Shown here: piece by piece, positions 28,869 to 38,335 of the stretch
How the letters are laid out: each line of letters begins with the position of its first letter
How positions within the stretch are numbered: position 1 is the stretch's first letter
Assembly (NCBI RefSeq): GCF_002797315.1
Contig: NZ_KZ454936.1
Span: 371,133 to 435,132, forward strand
From: Bacillus sp. FJAT-44742
Lineage (GTDB): Bacteria; Bacillota; Bacilli; Bacillales; Marinococcaceae
Direction: 5' to 3'
Length of the DNA stretch: 64,000 nucleotides
Translations under genes and position numbers: made by a program
Notes under the pieces: model-generated
What the model was told of the DNA's origin: nothing
The model's database searches: none
What the model saw: only the letters and a program-made list of their open reading frames with translations

Positions 28869-30731
28869 TTATTGGATCTGACTCATAATACTGCGCCAGA
28901 CAGCCAGGTGAGTTCCTTCCGAGCTTAAGGGCTGGATAGAACCAGGTTGATCTTTGCCTATCCACACACCAGTTGTATAGGCTTCATTATAACCAACGAA
29001 CCAAAGGTCATGGTAACTATTGGTGGTTCCTGTTTTTCCGCCAGCCAAATGAGACTCATAGGATGCGTTTCTTCCTGTTCCTTCTTTTATCACGTTTTGG
29101 AGAAGGGCTCTCATCTTTTCATTTGTCTCTGTGCTCCACAATTTCGTTTCTTTGTGAGGCCACTCAAGTAGTACATTCCCGTCATAATCAGTGACTTTGT
29201 GAATTCCCCGCGGGGGAGTGTATATGCCATTATTAGAAAAAGTGGTATACGCTCTAGTCAGCTCTAAAGGGGTAACACCTTGATTTAAACCTCCTAACAC
29301 AGAGGGATAGGAATAATCATCCTCTGTGACTTTAGAGAAAGAAAAAGGTTCTAAGTAGGAAAAGGCAGTTTCAAGGCCAGTTCTCTCTGCCAATCTTAAA
29401 GCCGCTGTATTAATGGAGTGGGTAAACGCATGGTTCAAAGAGACATGCCCATATGACGCTCCGCCAAAGTTGCGGGGACAGTATCCCTGGGTACAAAACC
29501 GGCTGCCGTTGACTAAACTATTAATGGATACCCCGTGCTCTTCGATATAAGGAGCAAAAGAGAGAAGAGGCTTGATTGCTGAGCCTGGCTGGCGGTATGC
29601 CTGGAAGCCTCTGTGGAAATCATATTTCTTATAATTCTTTCCACCGGAAACAGCTACAATGCTGTGATTTTGATGATCAACCACCACAGCCGTTCCTTCG
29701 GCTTCCTGTGCACCCAAATGACTCGATAAGGCGTGGTTAACCTGATCTTGTATAGAGGGTTGAAGATTGGTTTCAATTTTCAGGCCTGAACGCAGCCACT
29801 CCATTGTACGTCCTTGAAGTTCTCTTTCTATTTCAATTCTTTCTTCTCCTTCAGCATTGTTAAGTCTTTTGGTAAATCCTTCGTTTTCTGCAATCAGCTC
29901 TTTAAGCTCATATTCTATGTAGGTGACGTATGAAGGGTATTGATCCACTCGGTCTTTCACCTGAAGAACAACCTCAGCTGCTATTGCACTGTCTTTCTTT
30001 TCTTCACTGATACTTTCGTATTCTGTCATTTTTTCAAGGACCCATTCTTGGCGCTGTTTCGTATTTTCAAAGTTTGTTAAAGGATTATAGAATGTAGGAT
30101 TGGCCGGAATGCCGGTGAGAAAAGCTATCTCGTTTACAGCAAGTTCCTGGCTCGGTTTATCAAAGTAAAATTCACTGGCAGTTTCAATCCCGTACACTCC
30201 ATTGCCAAAATAAATTGTATTTAGGTAGAGTTCCAGTATGTCTTCCTTGCTGTATTCCTGTTCCATTTGATAAGCGTATAACACTTCTTTGAGCTTTCTA
30301 TTATAGGATTGTGAGTGATCCAAAAATAAATTTCTGGCGAGCTGCTGTGTGATTGTGCTGGCCCCTTGTTCAATGGATTGAGATTGAATGTTAGTGATAA
30401 AAGCTCTGACCACAGAGGACATATCCAGGCCTTGGTGTTCATAGAAGTGACGGTCTTCTGTTGCCAGAAAAGCGTGTTTAAACATAATCGGTATCTCATC
30501 ATGAGGAAGATATTTTCTTTTCTCTTCCCCGGCAATCTCTGAAATAAGATCACCATTTGTATCATACATATAGCTAATATTCATTAACTCCACATCAGTG
30601 ACATCAATTTCCTCTGCCAAAACTGCTGGAAATGGACGAATACTTTTTGCTTCATCAATCACGTGCAAAAATACAACAATAAATATTGCAACAAAAAGAA
30701 AAATGACTGTATAGCCGGTTGCAACTCTCAT
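28869..30731 (-). CDS. Class A penicillin-binding protein
   Basis: A 620-residue bifunctional glycosyltransferase-transpeptidase. An N-terminal membrane anchor (about 6-28) is followed by the GT51 domain with the catalytic Glu in LATEDRHFYEHQG (near 93) and GASTITQQLARNLFL, then the transpeptidase domain with SxxK (PGSAIKP, near 380), SxN (HSINTAA) and KTGT (GGKTGTTN). Shorter than PonA; it resembles the smaller PbpF/PbpG group. The stop is 38 bases before the cdaR start, so the two may be cotranscribed. Confidence 0.94.
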   Translation of the reverse strand: MRVATGYTVIFLFVAIFIVVFLHVIDEAKSIRPFPAVLAEEIDVTDVELMNISYMYDTNGDLISEIAGEEKRKYLPHDEIPIMFKHAFLATEDRHFYEHQGLDMSSVVRAFITNIQSQSIEQGASTITQQLARNLFLDHSQSYNRKLKEVLYAYQMEQEYSKEDILELYLNTIYFGNGVYGIETASEFYFDKPSQELAVNEIAFLTGIPANPTFYNPLTNFENTKQRQEWVLEKMTEYESISEEKKDSAIAAEVVLQVKDRVDQYPSYVTYIEYELKELIAENEGFTKRLNNAEGEERIEIERELQGRTMEWLRSGLKIETNLQPSIQDQVNHALSSHLGAQEAEGTAVVVDHQNHSIVAVSGGKNYKKYDFHRGFQAYRQPGSAIKPLLSFAPYIEEHGVSINSLVNGSRFCTQGYCPRNFGGASYGHVSLNHAFTHSINTAALRLAERTGLETAFSYLEPFSFSKVTEDDYSYPSVLGGLNQGVTPLELTRAYTTFSNNGIYTPPRGIHKVTDYDGNVLLEWPHKETKLWSTETNEKMRALLQNVIKEGTGRNASYESHLAGGKTGTTNSYHDLWFVGYNEAYTTGVWIGKDQPGSIQPLSSEGTHLAVWRSIMSQIQ

Positions 30732-31090
30732 GCTCGCGTTCCTTCTTTCTACCTGTGACTGAATGCAGAAACTGGTTAATGAACCTTTATTTTACCATGA
30801 ATCACCATACTGGATTCTATTTTCTTTATCCAGTATGGCTGGCTGCTCAGGAGGTCCAAGCTGGTAAAGAAATACGGCAACGATATTGCCAGTAGTGCTG
30901 GAAACCATTGAATATCAGGAGCCGGACCCTAAATTTATTAAAGGAATAAACAGAGACAGGTTATCTTTTTCATAAGACCGCATAAAAATGAGTAACAGAA
31001 CAACATAGGCGGAGGTCAAACGTTCCGGCCTGCGCCCCCCTTTGCAGCCAGCAAAATTTTAGAAGTTTAAGAAAGGGAGGCTTTTATCAG
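30732..31090. other. Divergent PBP/prkA intergenic region
   Basis: 359 bases without a gene. It contains a perfect 11-bp inverted repeat at 30805-30838 and the ribosome site of prkA. prkA is known to be controlled by sigma-E in Bacillus subtilis, but no convincing sigma-E promoter could be fixed by eye. Confidence 0.5.
30805..30838. promoter_or_regulatory. Perfect 11-bp inverted repeat upstream of the PBP gene
   Basis: CCATACTGGAT / ATCCAGTATGG with a 12-base T-rich loop lies 74 bases upstream of the PBP start. No T-run follows on either strand, so an operator or RNA hairpin is as likely as a terminator. Confidence 0.45.
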
Positions 31091-32986
31091 GTGGACATTT
31101 TAAATAAAATTCGTAACTCCAGGGAAGAAGAAGAGAAGCTTAAGTGGAGAGGTACATTTGCGGAGTATTTAGATATTTTAAAAGAGAACCCTCACGTTGC
31201 CCAAACTGCTCATTCACGGGTGTATAATATGATAAAAGACGCTGGGATTGAGGAAATAGATGGTAAAAAACATTATAACTTTTTTAAAGGAGAAATCTTC
31301 GGGGTTGAAGATTCCCTTGAGAAACTGGTAGAAGAATATTTTCATTCAGCTGCTAGAAGGCTTGACGTAAGAAAGAGAATACTTCTTCTTATGGGGCCGG
31401 TCAGCGGGGGGAAATCCACGCTGGTAACAATGCTGAAAAGAGGATTGGAAAAGTATTCTCATACGGATCCAGGAGCCGTCTATGCAATTTCTGGGTGTCC
31501 GATGCACGAGGATCCCCTTCATTTGATTCCTCACCATTTACGTGAAGATTTTTTTAAAGAGTATGGAATCAGAATAGAAGGCAATTTGTCCCCTCTCAAT
31601 TTAATGAGACTTGAGAAAGAATATGGGGGCCATATTGAAGATGTAATAGTAGAAAGGATCTTTTTATCAGAAGATAAAAGAGTGGGAATAGGAACGTTCA
31701 GTCCGTCTGATCCCAAGTCTCAGGATATTGCAGATTTAACTGGAAGCATAGACTTTTCCACAATCGCAGAATATGGTTCAGAATCCGATCCCCGTGCCTA
31801 CCGATTTGACGGAGAACTTAATAAAGCAAACAGAGGTATGATGGAGTTTCAGGAAATGCTTAAGTGTGATGAGAAATTTTTGTGGCATTTGCTTTCTTTA
31901 ACGCAGGAAGGTAATTTCAAGGCGGGAAGATTTGCGTTAATAAGCGCAGATGAGCTTATTGTTGCACACACGAATGAAGCAGAGTATAAGTCCTTTATAG
32001 CCAATAAAAAGAATGAAGCACTTCACTCTCGTATTATTGTAATGAATATTCCTTATAACTTAAAGGTGACTGAAGAAGAGAGAATTTATAAGAAAATGAT
32101 TGAAGAAAGCGACTTGTCTCACGTTCATATTGCTCCTCATGCTTTGCGGACTGCAGCCATATTTACTATCCTGACAAGGCTGAAAGATCCGAAAAAGCAA
32201 GGTGTGGACTTAGTTAAGAAAATGCGTTTATACGATGGAGAGGATGTTGAAGGTTTTAACGAACAGGACATCGATGAGTTAAGAAAAGAGCATCAAGACG
32301 AAGGAATGAATGGAATCGACCCACGTTATGTGATTAACCGGATTTCTTCTGCGTTGATCAGGAAGGAGATCTCATCGATAAATGCCCTGGATGTTCTTCG
32401 TTCCTTAAAGGATGGGTTAAGCCAGCATGCTTCTATATCTCAGGAAGATAAAGAAAGATATATGGACTTCATATCTATTGCAAGAAAGCAATACGACGAA
32501 ATTGCGAAAAAAGAAGTTCAGAAAGCATTTGTCTACTCCTATGAAGAATCAGCGAAGACGCTTATGGATAACTACCTTGATAACGTAGAAGCCTACTGCA
32601 ATAAGAACAAACTTCGGGATCCACTTACCGGTGAAGAAATGAATCCAGATGAAAAGCTGATGCGTTCCATTGAAGAGCAGATTGGGATTTCTGAAAATGC
32701 GAAAAGAGCGTTCAGGGAAGAAATCCTTATTCGGATATCAGCATATGCCCGCAAAGGAAAGAAATTTGATTATAATTCTCATGAACGTTTGCGCGAAGCA
32801 ATTCAAAAGAAACTATTTGCTGACTTAAAAGACGTTGTGAAAATTACTACCTCCACAAAAACGCCGGATGAATCACAGTTGAAAAAGATTAATAGTGTCA
32901 TAGAACGGTTAATTGATGAGCATGGATATAATTCTGTCTCCGCTAACGAACTGCTTAGATATGTGGGGAGTTTATTGAATCGTTAA
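31091..32986 (+). CDS. prkA: PrkA AAA+ ATPase/protease (serine kinase family)
   Basis: A 631-residue sporulation-linked protein. An N-terminal AAA+ domain carries Walker A GPVSGGKST (about 101-109), and the C-terminal PrkA domain shows weak kinase similarity; B. subtilis PrkA has been described as a kinase and later as an ATP-dependent protease acting in sporulation. The start is GTG (MDILNKIRNSREEEEKLKWRG, here shown by its ends), matching the family; GGGAGG lies upstream. It is partner to yhbH at 35397, separated here by two intervening genes. Confidence 0.95.
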   Translation: MDILNKIRNSREEEEKLKWRGTFAEYLDILKENPHVAQTAHSRVYNMIKDAGIEEIDGKKHYNFFKGEIFGVEDSLEKLVEEYFHSAARRLDVRKRILLLMGPVSGGKSTLVTMLKRGLEKYSHTDPGAVYAISGCPMHEDPLHLIPHHLREDFFKEYGIRIEGNLSPLNLMRLEKEYGGHIEDVIVERIFLSEDKRVGIGTFSPSDPKSQDIADLTGSIDFSTIAEYGSESDPRAYRFDGELNKANRGMMEFQEMLKCDEKFLWHLLSLTQEGNFKAGRFALISADELIVAHTNEAEYKSFIANKKNEALHSRIIVMNIPYNLKVTEEERIYKKMIEESDLSHVHIAPHALRTAAIFTILTRLKDPKKQGVDLVKKMRLYDGEDVEGFNEQDIDELRKEHQDEGMNGIDPRYVINRISSALIRKEISSINALDVLRSLKDGLSQHASISQEDKERYMDFISIARKQYDEIAKKEVQKAFVYSYEESAKTLMDNYLDNVEAYCNKNKLRDPLTGEEMNPDEKLMRSIEEQIGISENAKRAFREEILIRISAYARKGKKFDYNSHERLREAIQKKLFADLKDVVKITTSTKTPDESQLKKINSVIERLIDEHGYNSVSANELLRYVGSLLNR

Positions 32987-32994
32987 ATGTTAAC

Positions 32995-33034
32995 AAAACC
33001 TCTTGTACCCTGTGAAGGTACAAGAGGTTTTTTA
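32995..33034 (+). terminator. Terminator after prkA
   Basis: Hairpin AAAACCTCTTGTACC / GGTACAAGAGGTTTT followed by T-run; bidirectional, also serving the gene at 34058. Confidence 0.9.
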
Positions 33035-33044
33035 TTCCTGTTTT

Positions 33045-34058
33045 TTATCTTTCTAAATACTGGAGATAGGGAACCAGGAAGAAACGGCGCATGGAGTCTG
33101 CAAAAGGGTTGTTATACTGCAATGGAAAAAAGTAGTGGTCTTCGTTTATGGTTTCTGTACTGGAAGGAAAGGTTTTGTGGATAATAAATTCTCTTCCCTC
33201 TTCCCCTACAGTAAGGGGGATAATTTCAAATTCTTCCTCAAATATCGGTTTTGTAACTTCTTCTTCTTCCCCGTCATTAGCAAAGGAGATAAGGAGGTCG
33301 GTGTCACTGTCCTCATTGGATGCTTCTTCCTGCTGTCCTTGTGATGGTTGTGGACCAAGGATCGTTCCATCTTGAAAATTCAAATCTATGTCACTTTTCA
33401 GAAGGCCCGTATAAAATGTCTGCTTAAAACCATGCTCCATTTCAACCCCATTTTGATTTGTAATAGAAGGAGCAACGTATAAGCTGTAGAGCTTATTTGG
33501 TTCGTAGCCTCCTTCAGGGGGAAGAATCTTCACCTCTCTGTTGTTTGCTAGAAGAATAACTGTATCTACTGGATTATTGTCATCGTCAACTATGTGAACA
33601 GTTTCATTATTAATAGCAGAAGAAACAACTGGTGAACTAAAATCAATGTTCCAGATTTTGTTTTCTTTAATTTCTACCGGCGGTCTGTGTTCTTTAAAAA
33701 CATATGAATCCCTAACTTCAAACAATTGTACATCTTCAATCTCTTCATCCGTTACTGGCAGCTCCACCACTGCCTGAGGATATGTAGTTACCTGTAAAGG
33801 ATTCGTCGCGGGATCAGCAAAGTGAAGAGAATAATATAAATGTAACGTTTCATTATTTATTTCATAATTTTCTATAGTAATCTGATAGCCCAGGGCTGGT
33901 TTTGGCTGCCACGTTAAAGTTACATTATTTCCCTTAAGTTCATACTGAACAAAAGCAGGGTCTGCTTCAGCAGATGACTCACTTTTGGCTGCAGTAGAAG
34001 AAGAGCACAAATGAAACACAGAAAGAGTAAATAAAAAGACTATAAATAAGTGCTTCAT
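33045..34058 (-). CDS. Secreted protein with PrcB_C-like and Ig-like (Big_5) domains
   Basis: A 337-residue exported protein of unknown function. Signal peptide about 1-22. Residues 33-100 resemble the PrcB_C fold (ALGYQITIENYEINNETLHL, then VTTYPQAVVELP). Residues 130-220 resemble SbsA-like Ig (Big_5) domains: WNIDFSSPV, AINNETVHIVDDDNNPV, NKLYSLYVAPSI. The tail is acidic (EDSDTDLLISFANDGEEEEV), fitting a halophile surface protein. Start ATG 34058 or GTG 34067; a GAGGAG site suits both. Convergent with prkA. Confidence 0.72.
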   Translation of the reverse strand: MKHLFIVFLFTLSVFHLCSSSTAAKSESSAEADPAFVQYELKGNNVTLTWQPKPALGYQITIENYEINNETLHLYYSLHFADPATNPLQVTTYPQAVVELPVTDEEIEDVQLFEVRDSYVFKEHRPPVEIKENKIWNIDFSSPVVSSAINNETVHIVDDDNNPVDTVILLANNREVKILPPEGGYEPNKLYSLYVAPSITNQNGVEMEHGFKQTFYTGLLKSDIDLNFQDGTILGPQPSQGQQEEASNEDSDTDLLISFANDGEEEEVTKPIFEEEFEIIPLTVGEEGREFIIHKTFPSSTETINEDHYFFPLQYNNPFADSMRRFFLVPYLQYLER

Positions 34059-34483
34059 ACTCCTCACACTCCTCGCTTAATATCCCTTTGTAAAAATGAA
34101 TTCTGGATCTAGTAAAATAAGAAAAGATAATAATGCTTTGGGATAAAAATACTTATCAACTATTATATGCTAGTCAAAATATGTGAAAATGTCAAAGGTG
34201 GAACCTCTAGTATTTACCCGTTTACATAGTTTGTAAACCACATTCTACGAAAACCATTTATTTCCTTCTTTTTTCTTGACCGATCTATAAAAAGGTTTAA
34301 AGGAGAAGCACACTGATGATTTTCTCTTCCTGGCTTCAAAACGAAATACGATTTTTACTGAAGAAAAAAGGGTACATTCTTATAAGTTTTACGTAAAGAA
34401 TACATAAGTTTACCCCTGTAAAATTTTAATTGTTTATCAAAACATTGAGTGGTAAAGTTAAGGGAAGAAATGGAGGAGTCGTT
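34059..34483. other. Divergent region upstream of signal peptidase, possible microgene
   Basis: 425 bases. A 26-codon frame at 34316-34396 has an AAAGGAG site 9 bases before its ATG and encodes a hydrophobic and basic peptide (see separate entry). No sharp promoter was found for either flanking gene. Confidence 0.5.
34316..34396 (+). CDS. Possible 26-residue microprotein
   Basis: ATG after TTTAAAGGAGAAG, product MIFSSWLQNEIRFLLKKKGY and six more residues. The only support is the good ribosome site and short distance to sipS; the peptide has no known motif. Confidence 0.3.
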   Translation: MIFSSWLQNEIRFLLKKKGYILISFT

Positions 34484-35035
34484 ATGAGCAGTGTAGCAAG
34501 AGAAGTATTAGACTGGGTCAAAACGTTCGCTATTGTTATACTCATCGTGTTAATTGTAAGAACCTTTTTCTTCGCTAACTACATGGTCCATGGAGAGTCA
34601 ATGATGCCGACCATACAAAGTGGAGAGAGGTTAATCATAAATAAAATAGGTTACGAGTTTTCTGAGCCAACTCGCTTTGATTTGGTGGTTTTTCATGCTA
34701 CAGAAGATAGTGATTATATTAAACGAGTGATTGGTCTTCCAGGAGATGAACTAAGAGTGGAAGATGATATTCTTTATATCAATGGTGAGGCTTATGAGGA
34801 AGAATACTTAGACGATTGGCGTGCCGGGTTTGAAGGGGATACATACACTCCGGACTTCACGCTTGAAGAGCTGACTGGCCAAATAGAGGTTCCGGAAAAC
34901 CATATCTTTGTTCTTGGAGATAACAGAAGAAACAGCCTGGACAGCAGGCAATTAGGATTTATCCCTTTTGAGGATGTAGTCGGCAAGGCAAATGTACGTT
35001 ACTGGCCGGTAAGTGAATTTTCTTTTGTACGATAA
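34484..35035 (+). CDS. sipS: Type I signal peptidase
   Basis: A 183-residue membrane serine protease that removes signal peptides from secreted proteins. One N-terminal membrane helix (about 12-33), box B VHGESMMPTI with the nucleophile Ser (about 41), box D YIKRVIGLPGD with the catalytic Lys (about 83), and box E LGDNRRNSLDSRQLG. Size and single anchor match SipS/SipT of Bacillus. ATG 34484 has GGAGGAG upstream; the longer reading from 34430 is a shadow. Confidence 0.95.
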   Translation: MSSVAREVLDWVKTFAIVILIVLIVRTFFFANYMVHGESMMPTIQSGERLIINKIGYEFSEPTRFDLVVFHATEDSDYIKRVIGLPGDELRVEDDILYINGEAYEEEYLDDWRAGFEGDTYTPDFTLEELTGQIEVPENHIFVLGDNRRNSLDSRQLGFIPFEDVVGKANVRYWPVSEFSFVR

Positions 35036-35080
35036 AAAAACAGTTTTTAAAATGAAATAATAAAAGATCAGTAAAGGATG

Positions 35081-35109
35081 GTCCTCACTAACGTGGGGGC
35101 TATTTTTTT
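35081..35109 (+). terminator. Terminator after signal peptidase
   Basis: Hairpin GTCCTCAC / GTGGGGGC (with G-T pairs), TAAC loop, then TATTTTTTT. Confidence 0.75.
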
Positions 35110-35396
35110 CAGCTTATCCTTGTAACCGGGCTGTTTTCCCAATGCAGCTTATCTTATCTGGCAAAAACACCCTTATGCTCTGGACAGGTCTTCTTTACAG
35201 CGAGACTAAAGGATAAAAGCATCATATCCAATTGAAAAAGGAAGCTTGTCTTGAGGAAATTATCTGAAATTTTAGCAACTCTCTTGTCTCTCTGCATAGG
35301 ATAAAGTAAACCCTTTAAATGACATAATCGCTTTAGTGTATGAATCAAACTCATTTATTGTGACCAGTTCAAATGAAAAAGTAAGGAGGGCGTAAG
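35110..35396. other. Intergenic region before yhbH
   Basis: Nothing with a ribosome site is seen apart from that of yhbH (AAGGAGGG). The promoter, expected to be sporulation-specific, could not be placed. Confidence 0.45.
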
Positions 35397-36566
35397 ATGG
35401 GAAAAGAAAAAAGGCATAATTTTGTTGTATCTCAAGAAAATTGGTCCCTCCATCGCAAAGGCCATCAAGACCAAAGGCGGCACCAGGAAAAAGTACAAGA
35501 GGCCATTAAGAAAAATCTTCCAGACCTTGTCAGTGAAGAAAATATCATTATGTCCAATGGGAGGGAAGTGGTCAGGATACCGATCCGCTCCCTTGATGAA
35601 TACAAGATCCGTTATAACTATGATAAAAACAAACATGTTGGCCAGGGCGATGGAGATAGTGAAGTAGGGGACGTTGTGGCGCGTGAACCAGGAAGCGGCC
35701 AGAAAGCTCCCGGCAAGGGAGACCAGGCTGGTGACCAGGCTGGGGAAGATTACTATGAAGCAGAGGTTTCTATTGTGGAACTGGAAAACCTGCTTTTCAG
35801 TGAAATGGAATTACCGAACCTTCAAGAAAAAGAAGAGGATAATATCGTTATAGAAGACATTGAATTTAATGATATTAGGAAACAAGGGCTCATGGGGAAT
35901 ATTGATAAAAGAAGGACTATTTTATCTGCAATTAAACGAAATGCTATGGATGGAAAACCTGGCATCAACCCGATTCATAACGATGATCTCCGATTTAAGA
36001 CGTGGAATGAGAAAATCCGTCCTGAATCCAAAGCAGTAGTCATAGCGATGATGGATACTTCAGGCTCAATGGGAAGATGGGAAAAGTTTATGGCTCGAAG
36101 TTTCTTTTTCTGGATGGCAAGGTTTTTACGTACCAAGTATGAAACTGTGGAAATTGAATTTATTGCTCATCATACAGAAGCAAAAATAGTGACCGAAGAT
36201 GATTTCTTTTCAAAAGGGGAAAGTGGAGGAACTATATGTTCTTCAGCTTACAGGAAAGCCTTGGAAGTAATCGACCAGAAATACAATCCTGAACGCTACA
36301 ATATCTATCCTTTTCACTTCTCCGATGGAGACAACTTAACCTCCGATAATGCTCGTTGCCTTAATCACATCCAGGAGCTCATGGAGCTGTCGAGTATGGT
36401 AGGATACGCAGAAGTTAACCAATATCACCGTCACTCTACGTTGATGAGTTCATATAAGAACATTGAAGATGAACGTTTCAGGTATTTTATTTTGAAGCAA
36501 AAAGGAGATATATTCGAGGCTTTAAAATGGTTCTTTCGGAAAGAAGAAAATGAGCTGTATGCTTAA
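35397..36566 (+). CDS. yhbH: Sporulation protein YhbH (DUF444)
   Basis: A 389-residue protein of the DUF444/YhbH family. It has a basic N-terminus ([20 protein letters not shown]), a Gly/Asp-rich insert (about 85-115) and a C-terminal von Willebrand A-like half with [20 protein letters not shown] (a MIDAS DxSGS motif, about 218-223) and HFSDGDN near 307. YhbH and PrkA are co-conserved and both sigma-E dependent in B. subtilis. Start ATG with AAGGAGGG. Confidence 0.95.
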   Translation: MGKEKRHNFVVSQENWSLHRKGHQDQRRHQEKVQEAIKKNLPDLVSEENIIMSNGREVVRIPIRSLDEYKIRYNYDKNKHVGQGDGDSEVGDVVAREPGSGQKAPGKGDQAGDQAGEDYYEAEVSIVELENLLFSEMELPNLQEKEEDNIVIEDIEFNDIRKQGLMGNIDKRRTILSAIKRNAMDGKPGINPIHNDDLRFKTWNEKIRPESKAVVIAMMDTSGSMGRWEKFMARSFFFWMARFLRTKYETVEIEFIAHHTEAKIVTEDDFFSKGESGGTICSSAYRKALEVIDQKYNPERYNIYPFHFSDGDNLTSDNARCLNHIQELMELSSMVGYAEVNQYHRHSTLMSSYKNIEDERFRYFILKQKGDIFEALKWFFRKEENELYA

Positions 36567-36574
36567 AGGAAGGG

Positions 36575-36600
36575 AGGCTGTTCATCTTGAGCAGCCTTTC
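36575..36600 (+). terminator. Terminator after yhbH
   Basis: Hairpin AGGCTGTTC / GAGCAGCCT with a 5-base loop, then TTCTATTT. Confidence 0.75.
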
Positions 36601-36697
36601 TATTTCATGGAAACCGACTGGGGAAATTTTGAATTATTTTTCATTCAAGGAACAGCTCGTTGATAAAGAATCATACAAAATTTTTTAAAAAATGTCA

Positions 36698-36711
36698 GTA
36701 AAACGTTTACA
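36698..36711 (+). promoter_or_regulatory. Candidate CcpA (cre) site
   Basis: GTAAAACGTTTACA fits the right half of the cre consensus (CGTTTACA) and differs at two edge positions on the left. It overlaps the -35 box of the promoter at 36706, where a repressor would act. Confidence 0.4.
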
Positions 36712-36734
36712 CGAAAGAAAAAAAGAGATATAAT
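36706..36734 (+). promoter_or_regulatory. Sigma-A promoter of the HisD-family gene
   Basis: TTTACA (36706-36711), a 17-base spacer and a perfect TATAAT (36729-36734). The LacI-type operator begins at the last base of the -10 box. It implies a leader of about 250 bases before the gene. Confidence 0.75.
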
Positions 36735-36749
36735 TGCATACGTATTCAA
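36734..36749 (+). promoter_or_regulatory. LacI-type operator 1
   Basis: TTGCATACGTATTCAA is a 16-bp palindrome with a central CG and three plus eight matching bases (TTG-ATACGTAT-CAA). It covers the transcription start of the promoter at 36706. Confidence 0.72.
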
Positions 36750-36864
36750 AAAACTGACTTTTTTGAAGAATCGACAACATTGAAGGTGCAATGTTACTGC
36801 TTAATACTTATAACTAATGTAAATGAAAAGTAATATGAATAATCAGGGAGTCATTTTTTTGTGT

Positions 36865-36888
36865 ACTTTTGAATGCGTATTCAAAAGT
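36865..36888 (+). promoter_or_regulatory. LacI-type operator 2
   Basis: ACTTTTGAAT / ATTCAAAAGT is a perfect 10-bp inverted repeat around GCGT. Its core TTGAATGCGTATTCAA (36869-36884) matches operator 1 at 14 of 16 positions and is also CG-centred. The centres lie 135 bases apart. Confidence 0.72.
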
Positions 36889-36991
36889 GTTGGATCTGCA
36901 GTAGCATCAAAGAGACGTTACCAACTCTCAAACTGCAAAAAAGTCGGGTAGTAATAATTATAAATTATATGAATTGAGGAGTGACACTTAC

Positions 36992-38272
36992 ATGGCAACG
37001 TTTATTAAAAAGGGAAAAAGCGAACAAGAAATCCAGGAAGCAGATACAAAAGTCCAGGAAGCAGTCAGCGGCATTATTAAAAATATAGAAGAAAACGGTG
37101 ACTCTGCTGTCCGCGAACTATCTGAAAAATTTGATAAGTGGTCTCCAGAGAGTTTTCGTCTATCAGAGGAAGATATCCAAAAAGTAATTGAATCAGTCCC
37201 TGAACAAGTTAAAGAGGATATTAAATTTGCCCAGGAACAGATTAAAAACTTTGCTGAACACCAGAAGGATTCTATTAAAGACATTGAAGTAGAAACAAGA
37301 CCGGGAGTATTTTTGGGTCATAAAAATATCCCTGTTAACAGCGTAGGGTGCTATATTCCAGGCGGACGTTATCCTATGGTTGCTTCTTCTCACATGAGTA
37401 TTTTGACTGCCAAGGTTGCAGGAGTGAAAAGAGTGATTGCCTGTACCCCTCCAGCACAGGGAGAAATTCCAGTATCCACCGTGTATGCGATGCACATGGC
37501 TGGTGCTGATGAAATTTATATTCTGGGCGGCGTACAAGCGATGACGGCGATGTCTGTAGGAACGGAAACAATCGACCCTGTAGACATGATTGTAGGACCA
37601 GGGAATGCGTTTGTCGCAGAAGCAAAGCGTCAGCTTTATGGCCGTGTAGGAATTGATCTATTTGCTGGCCCTACTGAAACCTTGGTAATAGCTGATGAAA
37701 CATCTGATGCTGAAATCGTAGCAACGGATTTACTGGGACAAGCTGAACATGGCCCGACATCTCCTAGTGCTTTGATTACTACTTCAAGAAAACTTGCTGA
37801 AGAGCTTGAGGACGAAATTCAGCGACAGCTTAAAGTACTTCCAACAGCGGATGTGGCAGAAGTGGCATGGAGAGATAATGGTACCATCATTTTAGTTGAC
37901 AGTCTTGAAGAGGCTGTAGTGGAAGCCGATAAACTTGCCTATGAGCATGTAGAGGTACTGACAGAGGATCCAAATTACTTCCTGGAAAATCTGACGAACT
38001 TTGGCGGACTGTTCCTTGGACCAGAAACAAATGTAGCATACGGGGATAAAGTAATCGGTACAAACCATACACTTCCAACCAAAAAGGCTGCCAGATATAC
38101 TGGCGGGTTATGGGTAGGGAAATTTCTTAAAAACTGCACGTATCAGCGTGTGACTCCAGAAGCCACTGTGGAAATCGGCGAATACGCAGAGCGTCTTTGT
38201 GAATTAGAAGGATTTATGGGCCATAAAGAGCAGGCTTCCTTGCGTGTCAGAAGATATGGAAATAAGCAATAA
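36992..38272 (+). CDS. HisD-family dehydrogenase (catabolic paralogue, HpsN-like)
   Basis: A 426-residue member of the histidinol dehydrogenase family: zinc-dependent, NAD-linked oxidation of an alcohol to a carboxylate. Conserved pieces include [17 protein letters not shown] (about 115-131), the zinc ligands in [10 protein letters not shown] (about 243-252), [17 protein letters not shown] and the final His of [14 protein letters not shown]. There are no other his genes here; the gene has its own operators and a LacI regulator after it. That layout and the NVAYGDK signature favour a catabolic paralogue such as sulfopropanediol 3-dehydrogenase (HpsN), though the substrate is inference. ATG 36992 follows GAGGAG; the frame from 36974 is longer but lacks a site. 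Confidence 0.85.
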   Translation: MATFIKKGKSEQEIQEADTKVQEAVSGIIKNIEENGDSAVRELSEKFDKWSPESFRLSEEDIQKVIESVPEQVKEDIKFAQEQIKNFAEHQKDSIKDIEVETRPGVFLGHKNIPVNSVGCYIPGGRYPMVASSHMSILTAKVAGVKRVIACTPPAQGEIPVSTVYAMHMAGADEIYILGGVQAMTAMSVGTETIDPVDMIVGPGNAFVAEAKRQLYGRVGIDLFAGPTETLVIADETSDAEIVATDLLGQAEHGPTSPSALITTSRKLAEELEDEIQRQLKVLPTADVAEVAWRDNGTIILVDSLEEAVVEADKLAYEHVEVLTEDPNYFLENLTNFGGLFLGPETNVAYGDKVIGTNHTLPTKKAARYTGGLWVGKFLKNCTYQRVTPEATVEIGEYAERLCELEGFMGHKEQASLRVRRYGNKQ

Positions 38273-38293
38273 TGAAAAAGGATCAGTGAATTT

Positions 38294-38301
38294 GGTATAA
38301 T
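38294..38301 (+). promoter_or_regulatory. Possible separate promoter of the LacI gene
   Basis: TGGTATAAT, an extended -10 box (38293-38301), lies between the dehydrogenase stop and the regulator start. Confidence 0.5.
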
Positions 38302-38335
38302 TCTCTCTGTCGACGGTAGTCAGGAGGAGAGAAAA

